Shown here: one piece after another, positions 63,347 to 64,000 of the stretch
Layout of the letters: the number at the start of each line of letters is the position of its first letter
Numbering within the stretch: position 1 is the stretch's first letter
NCBI RefSeq assembly: GCF_030269125.1
Contig: NZ_BSSM01000002.1
Location: 1 to 64,000, forward strand
DNA length: 64,000 bases
Origin: Streptomyces hygroscopicus subsp. hygroscopicus
Lineage (GTDB): Bacteria > Actinomycetota > Actinomycetes > Streptomycetales > Streptomycetaceae
Reading direction: 5' to 3'
Translations under genes and position numbers: made by a program
Notes under the pieces: model-generated
Seen by the model: only the letters and a program-made list of their open reading frames with translations
What the model was told of the DNA's origin: nothing
Databases searched by the model: none

Positions 63347-64000
63347 GGTCGTCGGTGCCCCGGCTGGTCATCGCCGCGCCGGCCTCCGGCAGCGGCAAGA
63401 CCACGGTGGCCACGGGGCTGATGGCCGCGTTCGCCGCGCGGGGGCTCGCCGTGTCTCCGCACAAGGTGGGGCCGGACTACATCGATCCCGGGTACCACGC
63501 GCTCGCGACCGGTCGGACGGGGCGGAACCTGGACGCGTACCTGTGCGGGCCGGAGCTGATCGCTCCGCTGTTCCTGCACGGGGCGCGGGGGTGCGACATC
63601 GCCGTGGTCGAGGGGGTGATGGGGCTGTACGACGGTGCGGCCGGGGAGGGCGAGCTGGCGTCCACCGCGCACGTGGCCAAGCTGCTGCGGGCGCCGGTGG
63701 TGCTGGTGGTGGACGCGTCGTCGCAGTCGCGGTCGGTGGCGGCGCTGGTGCACGGGTTCGTGTCGTGGGACCCGGAGGTGCGGGTCGGGGGCGTGATCCT
63801 GAACAAGGTGGGGTCCGACCGGCACGAGGAGCTGTTGCGGGAGGCGTTGGACGCGGTGGGGGTGCCGGTTCTGGGGGTGCTGCGGCGGGCTCCGCTGGTG
63901 TCGACGCCTTCTCGGCACCTGGGGTTGGTGCCGGTCGCCGAGCGGCTGGGGGCCGCGGTGGCGTCCGTCGAGGAGATGGCGGCGTTGGTGTCCCGCGGCT
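63343..64000 (+). CDS. cobB: Cobyrinic acid a,c-diamide synthase, 5' part (truncated by window)
   Basis: The frame from GTG at 63343 stays open to the window edge (219 codons). It shows the CobB/CbiA N-terminal ATPase: PASGSGKTT P loop, HKVGPDYIDPGYHALATGR, VVEGVMGLYDG, VVDASSQSRSVAALVHGF and ILNKVGSDRHEELLREAL. It amidates the a and c carboxylates of cobyrinic acid with ATP and glutamine. The glutaminase half lies beyond the window. GTGA overlap with cobO couples them. Confidence 0.95.
   Translation, partial: MRSSVPRLVIAAPASGSGKTTVATGLMAAFAARGLAVSPHKVGPDYIDPGYHALATGRTGRNLDAYLCGPELIAPLFLHGARGCDIAVVEGVMGLYDGAAGEGELASTAHVAKLLRAPVVLVVDASSQSRSVAALVHGFVSWDPEVRVGGVILNKVGSDRHEELLREALDAVGVPVLGVLRRAPLVSTPSRHLGLVPVAERLGAAVASVEEMAALVSRG

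Overview
This is a chromosomal core window from a Streptomyces species. The evidence is the very high G+C with strong third-position bias, frequent GTG and even TTG starts, a cysteine-free chaplin of the ChpE type, a Gbn-type GATC-binding small nucleoid protein, FHA-ABC transporter architecture, Asp23/Gls24 gene clusters and a PHO box. Gene order recalls the Streptomyces coelicolor stretch that holds chpE, fabI/fabG, tyrS, moaA, gbn, pitH2 and the cobalamin genes; that synteny is from memory and was not searched. No prophage, insertion sequence, CRISPR array or tRNA gene was seen.

Layout. 1-0.65 kb: the 5' end of a 16S rRNA gene (minus) with its leader. 0.65-7 kb: 3-methyladenine glycosylase, Spo0M-like and PEBP-like proteins, an HNH nuclease, an NfeD/SPFH membrane pair and a stand-alone ABC ATPase. 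7-12.4 kb: a Cys-less chaplin, a NarL-type two-component pair, an SDR coupled to a divergent QueA-like protein, and a secreted lytic-transglycosylase-like protein behind a clear promoter and a highly structured leader. 12.4-18.6 kb: an FHA-FHA-ABC-permease fusion, 1.1 kb of repeat-rich DNA without a convincing gene, serB, a SixA-like phosphatase and two tiny membrane proteins. 18.6-27.4 kb: a CynX-like MFS transporter divergent from a GntR/FadR regulator with a palindrome between them, the FAS-II pair fabG-fabI, a TldD/TldE pair and tyrS. 27.4-41.2 kb: housekeeping and membrane genes, including moaA, DUF485 plus acetate-type symporter, a secreted subtilase, a class III CoA-transferase, a VIT-family protein, a BRCT-tailed exonuclease, SURF1, GH15 and an atypical SDR.

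41.2-47.4 kb holds an envelope-stress style cluster (AmaP-like, DUF6286-like, two Asp23/Gls24 proteins, a DUF2273-like protein and a divergent double-Asp23-like gene), an enoyl-CoA hydratase, gbn and an ABC-F ATPase. Eight GATC tetramers lie in 149 bp upstream of gbn, which is the strongest regulatory signal in the window. 47.4-54.2 kb: VOC protein, a hypothetical, alpha/beta hydrolase, class II aldolase, GH25 muramidase and a low-affinity phosphate transporter (pit) behind a PHO box. 54.2-64 kb: a cobalamin riboswitch, a small upstream ORF and a tightly coupled cobalamin operon (cobD, cobQ, cobN, chelatase AAA-vWA subunit, cobO, cobB) that runs off the window end.

The window is mostly conserved core chromosome. 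The parts most worth follow-up are the gbn/GATC region, the structured leader at 11.47 kb, the QueA-like/SDR couple, the double-Asp23 gene and the repeat block at 15.3-15.7 kb.
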